Source of the DNA: an uncultured bacterium
GTDB lineage: Bacteria; Planctomycetota; JAJSAM01; JAJVHW01
DNA: 64,000 bases
Reading direction: 5' to 3'
NCBI GenBank assembly: GCA_937996235.1
Contig: CALKVK010000006.1
Coordinates: forward strand, 310,001-374,000
The position numbers and the translations under genes were made by a program. The notes under the pieces were generated by a model. That model saw only the letters and a list, made by a program, of their open reading frames with translations. It was not told the origin of the DNA and did not search any database. Within the stretch, counting starts at the first letter, position 1, and each line of letters starts with the position of its first letter. Of this stretch, positions 23,506 through 32,197 are shown one piece after another.

Positions 23506-25632
23506 TCACCGCACCAGCCAGGTCTCCGCGACCGCGCTCCACGCGAGATGCGCCTCGTTCTCGCGGAGCCACGCGGCTGCGACGTCGCTCTCGACCTCGA
23601 CGGGGTTCCAGTGCTCGTCGAGCGGGATGGTCGCGAAGAGCGCGCGGAGTGCCACGCGCGCCTGGAAGGCGGCGCAGCAGTTGTGCTCGAGGCGTTCGAT
23701 GTGCCGCGCCGCGAGGAAGCGTGCGCGACGTGGGTCCGTGTCGAACTGGAGCGGGTCGAGCAGCGGTGTGCGGTTCTCGGCAAGCGCCCGATCGAGTTCC
23801 GCGCGCGCCGCGCTGTCGCCGCGAAGTGCGAGCGCGAGCGTCGCCGGCCAGTAGGCGCCGTCGTTGCGCTGCCCGCGGAGAGCGGCGAGACGCTCGTCGG
23901 ACAGCGCAGACACGAGGTGCGGGTCGGCGACTCCCGCGTCCAGCAGCCCGTCCGCCGCGGCGTGCGGCCGACCGGCGAGGACCGCCGCGCGCGCGGCGTC
24001 CCACGGCGTGACCGTCCAGTCGTCGTCCGGCGGCGTGAGCCAATCGCACGCGCCGCCGTCGGGGCCGCTCCGCGCGGCGAGCGCCTGCACCGCGGCCGAG
24101 GCGAACTCGCCCTCGCCCTCGGCGACCGCGCGCAGACGGTCCGCGACCTCCTCGCCGTCCGCGAGTCCGACGACCCACGCGTCGTCCCACGGCCTGCCGC
24201 GCGGCGCGCCGCGCCACAGCGCGAACAGCGTGCGCACGTCGGTCGCCAGGCCCGCGCGGAGCCGCGCCGACGCCGCCAGTGCGCCGACGTCGCCGCCCTG
24301 CTCGAGCCACGCGCGTGTGACGGCGTCGAGCGCGTCCGGCGCGCGCAGTTCCAGGAGCCCGAGCACGACGCGGACGTCGTCCTCCCGCAACGCGGCGCAC
24401 GCCTCCGCGCCGTCGCGCGTCGCCAGGGCGCGCGCGAACTGCGCGAGCGTCTCGCCGCGGAGCCCTTCGCTCGCGCACGTCGCGTACGCGCGCAACGCGG
24501 CGGCCAGACCGTCCGGCGAGCGCGGGAGCTCGGCTGCGAGCCGCGCGACGTCCGCGTCGGTCACGTCGACGCCGTACTCGAAGCGCAGCTCGGCACGTCG
24601 CGAGCGTGTGAGGGCGGCGGGGTCGTCGGCCCACGCCGCGCGCGCGGACTCCGGGGCGAGCTCCCATGCGAGCGGCTCGTCGCGGGTCACCGGGCGCGCG
24701 GCGCGCAGCCGTTCCCACGCCGAGCGCTCGCCTGCGAGCGCGAGCACCGCGGCGACGTCCGGGTCCGGAAGCTCGTCGTCCGGAACGCGTGCGAGCAGCC
24801 ACGCGACGCTGCCGCCTGCGCGCAGCCGTGCGAGGTGCCGCAGCGCCCACACGCGCGCGTCGCGATCGGGCGACGTGTCCGCGACGCGCTCGATGAACGC
24901 GACATCCGCGGCGGTCGGCGTCAGCTCGGCCCTCCAGCGCAGGAGCCACCACCCGGGCACGCTGCTGCGCGCCTCGCGCTGCAGCGTGTTCAGCCCCTCG
25001 AGGCCCCAGCGGGCGTGGGCGAGCGCGACGAAGTCGGCCGGCAGGCCGCTGCCCGCGGGCGGCGTGGGAGGTGGATCGGCGCCGTCGCGTGCGCTCAGGT
25101 CGTCGCGGAATGCCCGTGCGAGCGCCGCGCGGTGACGGTCCGTGCACTGCGCGACGATGCGCAGGTCGTCGTGGATCGCCGCACGCAGATCCGCGCGCTC
25201 TGAGGCGAGCGTCACGAGCGCGGGCACGTCTCCGACGCGCGTGACGCGATGCGCCTCGCCGCCGACGAGCACGTCGGGCGGGAGCGTGCGCCACGCAGGA
25301 ACGACCTCCGCGCCGCCGATGCACGCCGCGTCGCCGTCCCACTCGGATTGCGCTGCGAGGATGCGGAACTGACGCGCCAGCTCGCCGAGGTCGAGATCCC
25401 ACGGCGACGCCTCGCGGGCGGCGAACGCGGCGACCTCGCTCTCGCCCAGCAGCCCTGCACGGAGGATGCGCACGCGGTCGACGGCCGGGAGCGCGTCCCA
25501 GGCGGCGGTCGCGTCGGCCTCGGACGCGGCGACGCCCGCGAGCAGCGCGCGGTCCGCGGCGTCGTCCGCCCGGGCCGACGCGGCGAGGGCGGCGACGATG
25601 AACACGGCGACCGCGGCGCGGAGATGGCGCAC
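23506..25632 (-). CDS. Secreted HEAT-like alpha-helical hypothetical protein
   Basis: I place the start at GTG 25632, which opens on a signal peptide (RHLRAAVAVFIVAALAASARA). An upstream ATG at 25704 lies inside a REP-like palindrome and is rejected. The 708-residue mature protein is mostly helical, with many Ala/Leu/Arg repeats of HEAT-like character (RDARVWALRHLARLRAGGSVAWLLARVPDDELPDPDVAAVLALAG). A short conserved-looking N-terminal part (SPWDLDLGELARQFRILAAQSEWDGDAACIGGAEVVPAW) and a C-terminal 'RHIERLEHNCCAAFQARVAL' stand out. No catalytic motif is visible. It is probably a periplasmic scaffold; a precise role cannot be given. Confidence 0.65.
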   Translation of the reverse strand: MRHLRAAVAVFIVAALAASARADDAADRALLAGVAASEADATAAWDALPAVDRVRILRAGLLGESEVAAFAAREASPWDLDLGELARQFRILAAQSEWDGDAACIGGAEVVPAWRTLPPDVLVGGEAHRVTRVGDVPALVTLASERADLRAAIHDDLRIVAQCTDRHRAALARAFRDDLSARDGADPPPTPPAGSGLPADFVALAHARWGLEGLNTLQREARSSVPGWWLLRWRAELTPTAADVAFIERVADTSPDRDARVWALRHLARLRAGGSVAWLLARVPDDELPDPDVAAVLALAGERSAWERLRAARPVTRDEPLAWELAPESARAAWADDPAALTRSRRAELRFEYGVDVTDADVARLAAELPRSPDGLAAALRAYATCASEGLRGETLAQFARALATRDGAEACAALREDDVRVVLGLLELRAPDALDAVTRAWLEQGGDVGALAASARLRAGLATDVRTLFALWRGAPRGRPWDDAWVVGLADGEEVADRLRAVAEGEGEFASAAVQALAARSGPDGGACDWLTPPDDDWTVTPWDAARAAVLAGRPHAAADGLLDAGVADPHLVSALSDERLAALRGQRNDGAYWPATLALALRGDSAARAELDRALAENRTPLLDPLQFDTDPRRARFLAARHIERLEHNCCAAFQARVALRALFATIPLDEHWNPVEVESDVAAAWLRENEAHLAWSAVAETWLVR

Positions 25633-25672
25633 GTGCCAAGGGTAGCGGTCCGCGGAAGACGGACGAGCCGCT

Positions 25673-25707
25673 ACGAACGGTGCCCGACGAACGGCGTCCG
25701 ACACCGT
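25673..25707. repeat. REP-like palindrome copy with internal duplication
   Basis: The segment starts with the family motif (CTACGAACGGTG) and ends with GTCCGACACCGT, but has an extra ACGAACGG block inserted, so two left half-sites occur in tandem. It lies 9 nt past the stop of the FG-GAP gene and upstream of the HEAT-like gene. Confidence 0.6.
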
Positions 25708-25716
25708 CTCGCGCGA

Positions 25717-28272
25717 TCAGCGCTGGTCGCAGCCCTCGTCGCCCGCCGGGTACTGCTCGTAGTCGAAGATCGGATCGCCGTTCCCGTCGAGGAGCGGGTT
25801 GCCGTCGTCGTCCTCGACCGGCTGCCAGATGAAGCACGGGAACTTGCGGTTGTTGGACTCGTCGGACTCGCGCACCTCGCCCCAGCTCCCGGCCGGCGCA
25901 GGGTCCACGGTCACGTCGGCGAGGACGGTCGGGTGCTGTGCCGGGAAGGGGTTGTCGATGAGCTCGAAGGGCACGTTCTCGAGCACGCTGCCCACGGGGA
26001 GCGGATCGAGGGTGCGCAGCGTCGCGGTGCGCGTCAGGGAGTTGCCCGACCTCCTGAACTCGACGACGGCCACGGCGTTCACGGGGCCGCTGTCCGCAGC
26101 GCCGCGGTTCGCGAGGTTCACGCGCAGCGCGAACGCGTCGATCGGCGGCGGGATGTAGCGCAGCGAGACGCGCGGGATGCGCAGGTCGGGGAGCGGTCCC
26201 GCGGGGGTGGCCTGGATCGCCGTGCCCGCGTAGACGATGTCGTTCGCGTCGCGGACCTGGAGCACGCGGCGGACGAGCGTCGGCACGTCGATGCGCGGGA
26301 ACGCCGACGCGACGGACTTCGGGTCGAGCCGCAGCGAGCCGCCCGGGAGGTCGCCGATCTTGGCGAAGTTCCCCGAGCCGGGCGAAGTCTCGCCCCAGAG
26401 CGACAGGGCGGCCCCCTTCGGGGCGCCCTTGACCGACAGCGTGTACGAGGACGTGCCGCGGTTCAGGTCGACCGAGAGCTTCGACGCCACGTTCAGGCCG
26501 GGTGCGGGGCCCGCGGGATCGGCCGCGAGCGCCAGCGGCTGCTTCGACGACTGGGGCTGCGACGGGTAGGGCAGCACGGTCGCGAGGACCGTCGCCCCGA
26601 CGGCGTCGCGCAGCTCGACCGCGCGGCCGCCGAGCAGCGCGACGTCGCTCGCGCCGAGCTCCGGCGGGAGGACCCCGGCGGCCGCGAGGGAGATGCGTCC
26701 CGACGTGCCCGCGAACGAGCCGATCGCGCGGAAGGTGCCCGCGCCCGCGGCGTCCTCGACGTGCAGCGTGTGCGGTCCGGCCGAGGGCAGCCGCGAGAAC
26801 GTGAAGTCGAACCCCGCCTGGCCGTTGCGGAGGACGGTCGCCAACTGGCCCGCGGCAGGGCGACCCGGCGCCGCCACCGCGGGCTGGAACGGCAGGCGCT
26901 GCTTCAGCTTCGCGGGGAGCTGGGGGACGCGCGGCGGCAGGGCGATCGCGCGCACGCGCCCACCCCCGAACGCGGCGCCGCCCGCGAGGACGAGGACGTC
27001 CGGGTTGCCGTCGGGCGTGAGGTCGGCGCCGGACGCCGAGTCGCGGCCGTAGTCGTAGGCGGGGAACGCGCCGTACGCGAGCGGCGCGTCGGCCGGCGCC
27101 GTGTACGTGGAGAAGACGGAGGGTCCGGACGTCCCCGCCGAGTAGACGGAGAAGCGGTTCTCGCTGACGACGAACAGCTCGCCCCCCGGGCGACCGTCGA
27201 CGTCCGGCAGCACCGCGAGGCGCGCGCCGAAGAGCAGGGCACCGTCGAGGTTCGGCACGTCGAAGGCGCGCCGGGCGCGCACGCGGCCGCGGCTCACGCG
27301 GACCGAGAGGACGCGCAGGAACTCGTCGCCCGGCACGCCCTGCGCCCCGCCGCCGGCGGCCACGATCTCCGGCCGTCCGTCGCCGTCGAGGTCGCCGACC
27401 GCGACGGCCCGCCCAAGGAACTCCGGGACCTTCGCCGATCCCTTCACCTCGACCTGGAAGCCGCCCGGACGCCCCGAGCGGAGGACCACGCGCCCACGCC
27501 TGTCGCTCGTGAAGATGCTGCCCGGAGCGCCGGCCACGTAGTCGCGGACGCCGTCGCCGTCGAGGTCCCCGGCCGCGGCGACGGCGGTGCCGAGGTGCCC
27601 GTCCCCGGGAGTGTCGTGGAGCGAGCGGTCGTCGAGACGCGCCCCCGTCGCGCCGGAGAAGACCCACGCCGCGCCGCCCGGCTCCGGCTGCGAGCCCGGC
27701 TCCCCGACGACCAGGTCGGAGACGCCGTCGCCGTCCACGTCGCCGAGATCGGCGACGGCGATCCCGAAGCTCCCGCCCGAGACCACGCCCGAGAGGCGGC
27801 GGATGCGCGTCCGCGTCGGTAGCGAGATCAGGTCCACGTACCCGGGCGGGCGCCCGAGCTGCCCCGCGCCGACGTCGCTCACCGCGAGCTCGCGGACGTC
27901 GTCGCCGTCGAGGTCGCCGACGAGCGTGAGGAAGATCCCCCAGCCGTTGTTCACGGGGTCCCCGGGCTCCGGGAGCATGCGGAAGAGCTCGGCGCCGGTC
28001 ACGCCGTCGCGGACGGACACGAGGCCGAGCGTCGTCGCGCCGTTGCCCTTCGCCGACGGGTGCCCGGTCGCGAACTCGGGGACGCCGTCGCCGGTGAGGT
28101 CGCCGACGGCCGCGGCGCCGCTCACGGGCCCGTCGGTGATGGGGACGTCGGCCGACTCCACGAGCGGGTCGCCCGCACGCGCGACCGCCACGGCGGCGCA
28201 GATCAGCGCCGCGCGCGCGGCGGTTCGGCGGAGCGTGGGGCGCGGAGGCGTCGGGCTGGGCGGCGTGCGCAT
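25717..28272 (-). CDS. Secreted FG-GAP (integrin-like propeller) protein with CARDB-like domain
   Basis: ATG 28272 with GGGAG upstream gives 851 residues and a signal peptide (AALICAAVAVARAG). Seven FG-GAP repeats occupy about residues 45-470, with Ca2+ loops DLTGDGVPEF, DLDGDDVRELA, DVDGDGVSDLV, DLDGDGVRDYV and DLDGDGRPEIV, and the FG-GAP style phrases 'WVFSGATG' and 'LVSVRDGVTG'. The middle is a beta-rich linker. Residues of about 690-820 resemble a CARDB cell-adhesion domain (FALRVNLANRGAADSGPVNAVAVVEF ... VRESDESNNRKF). It is an extracellular structural or adhesion protein. It is divergent from the ECF sigma-kinase pair. Confidence 0.75.
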   Translation of the reverse strand: MRTPPSPTPPRPTLRRTAARAALICAAVAVARAGDPLVESADVPITDGPVSGAAAVGDLTGDGVPEFATGHPSAKGNGATTLGLVSVRDGVTGAELFRMLPEPGDPVNNGWGIFLTLVGDLDGDDVRELAVSDVGAGQLGRPPGYVDLISLPTRTRIRRLSGVVSGGSFGIAVADLGDVDGDGVSDLVVGEPGSQPEPGGAAWVFSGATGARLDDRSLHDTPGDGHLGTAVAAAGDLDGDGVRDYVAGAPGSIFTSDRRGRVVLRSGRPGGFQVEVKGSAKVPEFLGRAVAVGDLDGDGRPEIVAAGGGAQGVPGDEFLRVLSVRVSRGRVRARRAFDVPNLDGALLFGARLAVLPDVDGRPGGELFVVSENRFSVYSAGTSGPSVFSTYTAPADAPLAYGAFPAYDYGRDSASGADLTPDGNPDVLVLAGGAAFGGGRVRAIALPPRVPQLPAKLKQRLPFQPAVAAPGRPAAGQLATVLRNGQAGFDFTFSRLPSAGPHTLHVEDAAGAGTFRAIGSFAGTSGRISLAAAGVLPPELGASDVALLGGRAVELRDAVGATVLATVLPYPSQPQSSKQPLALAADPAGPAPGLNVASKLSVDLNRGTSSYTLSVKGAPKGAALSLWGETSPGSGNFAKIGDLPGGSLRLDPKSVASAFPRIDVPTLVRRVLQVRDANDIVYAGTAIQATPAGPLPDLRIPRVSLRYIPPPIDAFALRVNLANRGAADSGPVNAVAVVEFRRSGNSLTRTATLRTLDPLPVGSVLENVPFELIDNPFPAQHPTVLADVTVDPAPAGSWGEVRESDESNNRKFPCFIWQPVEDDDGNPLLDGNGDPIFDYEQYPAGDEGCDQR

Positions 28273-28426
28273 CGGATCTCCCTCACGGCGAACGGTCCAC
28301 CGGGTCGCGACGCCGGCGTGGCGGGGGACCGCGGCGGACGCGGGCGGTCCCGACGACGCAAACGCAGTACGGGCCCGCGCTCCCTCACCGATTCCGGCGC
28401 CCGCGTCGTCGCGCGCGCGCCTGTGC

Positions 28427-28440
28427 TACGCTCTCGCGCC
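28427..28440 (+). promoter_or_regulatory. Probable leaderless promoter of the sigma-kinase operon
   Basis: TACGCT at 28427-28432 lies 8 nt before an ATG at 28441. The same hexamer-to-start distance is seen upstream of vapB (1231) and of the ZU5-like gene (55822), supporting a TANNNT -10 with transcription starting at or next to the start codon. No -35 is recognisable. Confidence 0.5.
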
Positions 28441-28464
28441 ATGACGCGGGCGGCGCGCGGATGA
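28441..28464 (+). CDS. Seven-codon leader peptide coupled to the sigma gene
   Basis: ATG 28441 opens a frame MTRAARG that ends in TGA at 28462-28464, overlapping the ATG of the sigma factor gene (ATGA). With a -10 hexamer 8 nt upstream, ribosomes could load on the leaderless ATG, translate seven codons and restart at the sigma gene, which itself lacks a Shine-Dalgarno. This is read from the sequence; whether it is translated is not known. Confidence 0.45.
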   Translation: MTRAARG

Positions 28465-29024
28465 GCGGGGCGCACGGCGACGTCACGGCGCTGCTCCGCC
28501 GCGTCGAGCTCGGCTCCGAGGAGGCGCGCGCGGCGCTGGTCGCCGCGCTCCACGACGAGCTCGTGCGGCTGGCGGACCGCCAGATGCGGCGCCAGCGGCC
28601 CGGCCACACGCTGCAGCCGACGGCGCTCGTCCACGAGGCGTACCTGCGGCTCTTCCGCGACGCTGCGCCCGCGTTCGCCGACCGCACGCACTTCCTCGCC
28701 GCGGCGGCGCGCGCGATGCGCTGCGTGCTCGTGGACACGGCCCGGCGCCGCGCGGCCGCGCGACGGGGCGGCGGCGCGCTGCGCGTCACGCTCCACCCCG
28801 ACACGCCCGCGGCCGACGACGCCGGCCACGAGGTGCTGGCCGTGCACGAGGCGCTCGAGCGTCTGCAGGCGGTGGACGAGCGCTGGGCGCGCGTCGTCGA
28901 GCTGCGCTTCTTCGGCGGGCTCTCGATCACGGAGACGGCGGCGCAGCTCGGGGTGTCCGACGCGACCGTCGAGCGCGACTGGAACCGCGCGCGCGCGTGG
29001 CTCTTCCGCGAGCTCGCTCCGTGA
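28461..29024 (+). CDS. ECF sigma factor, TIGR02999/ECF43-like, kinase-linked
   Basis: The product has 187 residues. It shows region 2 in the form typical of the TIGR02999 group: LQPTALVHEAYLRLF and FADRTHFLAAAARAMRCVLVDTARRRAAARRGG. Region 4 is VVELRFFGGLSITETAAQLGVSDATVERDWNRARAWLFREL. This group, common in Planctomycetota and Acidobacteriota, is not controlled by classical anti-sigmas but occurs next to Ser/Thr kinases. The TGA overlaps the GTG of the kinase gene by 4 nt here. A seven-codon leader frame overlaps its own start. In Vibrio parahaemolyticus a comparable ECF factor (EcfP) is switched on by phosphorylation by PknT; the same logic is inferred here. Confidence 0.9.
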   Translation: MSGAHGDVTALLRRVELGSEEARAALVAALHDELVRLADRQMRRQRPGHTLQPTALVHEAYLRLFRDAAPAFADRTHFLAAAARAMRCVLVDTARRRAAARRGGGALRVTLHPDTPAADDAGHEVLAVHEALERLQAVDERWARVVELRFFGGLSITETAAQLGVSDATVERDWNRARAWLFRELAP

Positions 29025-32000
29025 CCCCGGAGTGGGTGACGCCGCAGCCGGTGACGCCGGAACGGCGGCGCCGCGCGAAGGAGCTGTTCGAGACGGCCCT
29101 CGACGCGCCCGCCGCGGAGCGTGACGCGCTGCTCGACGCGGCGTGCGCCGGCGACGCCGCGCTGCGCGACGAGGTGCTGGCCCTGCTCGCCGCGGAGGCG
29201 GCGATGGGGAGCTTCCTCGAACGGCCGGCGGCGGCGCTGCTCGAGGGCGGCGCGGCGGTGCCCGCGTTCGCGCCCGGGGACGTCGTCGCCGGGTACACCG
29301 TGACGGGCGTGCTCGGGGAGGGCGGCGGCGGCGTGGTGCTCGACGCGCTCCAGGAGCAGCCGCGGCGCGCCGTCGCGCTCAAGCTCGTGCGCTCGGCGGG
29401 CGTCCCCGGGTCGGCGCTGCGCGCATTCCGCGACGAGACCGAGAGCCTCGCCCGTCTGCGCCACCCCGCGATCGCCCACGTGTACGCGGCCGGCGTGCAC
29501 GATGCGGACGGCGTCGGCGTGCCGTGGATCGCCATGGAGCGCGTCGAGGGCGCGCGCAGCATCACGCGCTACGCGGACGAGGAGCGCCTCGGTCGGGACG
29601 CGCGGCTCGCGCTGTTCCGCGAGGTCTGCCTCGCCGTGCACCACGCCCACCTGCAGGGCGTGATCCACCGCGACGTGAAGCCCGGCAACGTGCTCGTCGA
29701 TTCCGCAGGGCGCCCGAAGGTGGTGGACTTCGGCATCGCGTGCCGCGACGTAGCCGGCACCGCCCCGCTGCTGCCGGCGGGGACGCGCGGGTACGCGAGC
29801 CCCGAGCAGATCCGCGGGGACCCCGGCGGCGTCGACGCCCGCGCAGACGTCCACGGACTGGGCGCGCTCCTGCACGAGCTGCTCACGGGAGCGGCGCCCG
29901 GCGCCGACGCGCGACCGGCTGCCCGCGCGCGGCTCCCGGCCGACCTGCGCTCGATCCTGCGCCGCGCGCTCGAGCCGGACCGCGACCGGCGGTACGCGTC
30001 GGCGGACGCGCTCGCGGCGGACGTCGCGCGCTTCCTGCACGGCGAGCCGGTGGCGGCGCACGCGGGCGGGCCCGTCTACGCCGCGCTGAAGTTCGCGCGA
30101 CGGCGGCGCGCGACCGCCGCCGCGCTCGCGGCCGTCGCGGCGGCGCTCGTCGTCGTCACGCTCGTGAGCGTCGCGTCGGCGCGCGCCACGTCGCGGGCGC
30201 TCGCGGAGGCGGAGCGCTCCGAGTACGCGGCGTGTGTCGCCGCCGCCGCCGCCGCGCTGCGCGCCGACGACTCCGCCGAGGCGCTGCGGCGCCTCGACGC
30301 GGCGCCCGCCGCGCACCGCGACTGGGAGTGGCGCCACCTGCGCGCGCGCGCGGACGTGTCCGTCGCGTCCCTCACGGTCGCCGCGGATCCCGTGTGGAGC
30401 GGCGCCGCGTCCCGCGCCGGGAGCGTGCTCGCCGCCGCCCACGGCGACGGCCGCAGCGTGCGCGTCAGCGTGCTCGACGGCGCGGGCCGCGTGCTGCACG
30501 TCTGGGAGGCTGCGGGCGCGCGGGCCGCCGTGGCGGTCGCCCCCGACGGGAGCCGCGTGGCCGCGGGTCTGCGCGACGGCTCCGTCCACCTCCGCGAGCT
30601 GGCGACGGGCGTCGAGCGCGAGGTGCCGGGTCTGCACGACGGCCAGGTCGTTCGGCTGCTCTTCTCACCCGACGGCAGTCTGCTCGCGAGTGCCGGTGCC
30701 GACGGCCGGACGCAGCTCCTGGACGCCGCGACGGGCGCGCTCCGCCGCGAGCTCGCGCGCCACGGCGACCGCGTGATCGCGCTGGCGTTCTCGACGGATG
30801 GGAAGCGGCTCGTCACCGGCTGCCGCGACGGTTTCGTCCGGGTGTTCGCGGGCGACGGGCCCGACCCGGTGCTCGCGTTCCGCGCCCACGGCGCGAGCGT
30901 CGAGGCGGTGGCGCTGAGCCCCGACGGCGCGACGCTCGCGTCGGTCTCGCGCGACCGCACCCTGCGCCTGTCCGCGGCGTCCGACGGGCGCTCGCTGGCG
31001 GTCGTCGCCGCCCACCGGGCCGTCGTGGCGGACGTCGCGTTCGCCCCGTCCGGCGACCTGCTCGCGACGGCGTCCTGGGACGGCACCGTGCGCCTCTGGG
31101 ATCCGCGGACTGCCGCGGACCTCGGCGTCCTGCGCGGGCACGGAGGCGCCGTCGCGGCGGTCGCGTTCACCGCGGAGCGCGGGCGGCTCGTGTCGTTCGG
31201 CTGGGACGGCCGCGTGCGCACCTGGCGGAGCGACATCGTCGACGCGCCGACGCTCCGCGGGCTGCCCGACCGCGCGGTCGCGCTCGCGTTCGACGCGGCG
31301 GGCGGACACCTCGCGGCGTGCTGCGCCGACGGCACGCTGCTCGTCGCCGAGCTGCCCGCGTGCCGCGAGGTGTTCCGGGGCCGCGCGCCGAGCGCCGGGT
31401 CCCTGGAGTTCGTGGACGCCCCGTCGGCGGCCGACGACCCGAGGGACGTCGTCCGAGTGGCGTGGGCCGACCCCGGGGCGGAGGCGTCGGCGCGGATGCA
31501 GGCCTGGCTCCGCGTCCAGGGCGGGCCGTCCTTGCCCGCGGCGCTCGGCGGACCGCGCTACGGCTTCCGGCAGGGCGTGGCCGACGGGCGCCGCTCGGAG
31601 GCGTTCCGTCGCGACGGGGCGCACGGCGGCGACCCCGCGGTCCTCGCCGCGGAGGGCCTCGCGCGCTGTGTCGCCGAGGACCCCGCGTCGGGTCTCGTGG
31701 CTCTCGGGATGGACGACGGCCGGGTCGTTCTGTGGTCGGCCGACGCGCGCGCTGCGCCGCGTGAGGTGCGGGTCGCGGCTGCGCAGGTCGAGCGGCTGCG
31801 TTTCGAGCCGGGCGGCCGGCGCCTCGCCGCCGCGTGCGCCGACGGCACGGCGCGCATCCTCGCGTGCCCGGAACTCGCCGAGACGCTGGTGCTATCCGGC
31901 CACGCGGGGCCGGTGCTCGACTGCGTGTTCGTCCCGGGTGCGGCGCGCATCGTGACGGCGTCGCGCGACGGCACCGCGCGCGTCTGGGACGCACGCGACG

Positions 32001-32146
32001 GCCACCACCTGCTGACGATGCAGAGCGACGGCTATCCGGTCGAGTGCCTGGCCGTCAGCGCGGACGGGCGCCACGTGGCAGCGGGCGCGGGAGCCGTCGA
32101 GGACCCGCGCAGCCACGTGCTCGTCTGGTCGGCACCAGCGCGCTGA
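29021..32146 (+). CDS. Membrane Ser/Thr protein kinase with WD40 sensor
   Basis: GTG 29021 overlaps the sigma stop (GTGA), preferred over an ATG 24 nt inside the sigma gene. The product has 1041 residues. After an 85-residue helical N-terminus the kinase domain shows a Gly-rich loop GEGGGG, Lys121 in VALKLV, catalytic Asp218 and Asn223 in HRDVKPGN, Asp236 in DFGIA and GTRGYASPEQ. One membrane helix follows (AALAAVAAALVVVTLVSVASA, about residues 368-390). The rest is a WD40 propeller with repeats ending 'LFSPDGSLLASAGADGRTQLLD', 'ALSPDGATLASVSRDRTLRL' and 'VTASRDGTARVWDARDG'. The propeller is likely extracytoplasmic and senses a signal, with the sigma factor as probable phosphorylation target. 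Confidence 0.9.
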   Translation: MTPEWVTPQPVTPERRRRAKELFETALDAPAAERDALLDAACAGDAALRDEVLALLAAEAAMGSFLERPAAALLEGGAAVPAFAPGDVVAGYTVTGVLGEGGGGVVLDALQEQPRRAVALKLVRSAGVPGSALRAFRDETESLARLRHPAIAHVYAAGVHDADGVGVPWIAMERVEGARSITRYADEERLGRDARLALFREVCLAVHHAHLQGVIHRDVKPGNVLVDSAGRPKVVDFGIACRDVAGTAPLLPAGTRGYASPEQIRGDPGGVDARADVHGLGALLHELLTGAAPGADARPAARARLPADLRSILRRALEPDRDRRYASADALAADVARFLHGEPVAAHAGGPVYAALKFARRRRATAAALAAVAAALVVVTLVSVASARATSRALAEAERSEYAACVAAAAAALRADDSAEALRRLDAAPAAHRDWEWRHLRARADVSVASLTVAADPVWSGAASRAGSVLAAAHGDGRSVRVSVLDGAGRVLHVWEAAGARAAVAVAPDGSRVAAGLRDGSVHLRELATGVEREVPGLHDGQVVRLLFSPDGSLLASAGADGRTQLLDAATGALRRELARHGDRVIALAFSTDGKRLVTGCRDGFVRVFAGDGPDPVLAFRAHGASVEAVALSPDGATLASVSRDRTLRLSAASDGRSLAVVAAHRAVVADVAFAPSGDLLATASWDGTVRLWDPRTAADLGVLRGHGGAVAAVAFTAERGRLVSFGWDGRVRTWRSDIVDAPTLRGLPDRAVALAFDAAGGHLAACCADGTLLVAELPACREVFRGRAPSAGSLEFVDAPSAADDPRDVVRVAWADPGAEASARMQAWLRVQGGPSLPAALGGPRYGFRQGVADGRRSEAFRRDGAHGGDPAVLAAEGLARCVAEDPASGLVALGMDDGRVVLWSADARAAPREVRVAAAQVERLRFEPGGRRLAAACADGTARILACPELAETLVLSGHAGPVLDCVFVPGAARIVTASRDGTARVWDARDGHHLLTMQSDGYPVECLAVSADGRHVAAGAGAVEDPRSHVLVWSAPAR

Positions 32147-32167
32147 GCGGACGGACGCCGAATCGCT

Positions 32168-32192
32168 ACGAACGGTGTCCGGCACCGTATGG
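32168..32192. repeat. REP-like palindrome copy
   Basis: The sequence GCTACGAACGGTGTC followed by CGGCACCGTA is a copy of the palindrome family at 22978. Here it sits between the convergent stops of the kinase gene (32146) and the small minus-strand gene (32198), where it could also act as a terminator. Confidence 0.6.
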
Positions 32193-32197
32193 AGCGG

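Noticed and set aside
22978..25707. CRISPR array formed by the repeated palindromes
   Set aside because: Copies are irregularly spaced by hundreds to thousands of bases with genes between them, are near-perfect palindromes, and no cas gene is present.
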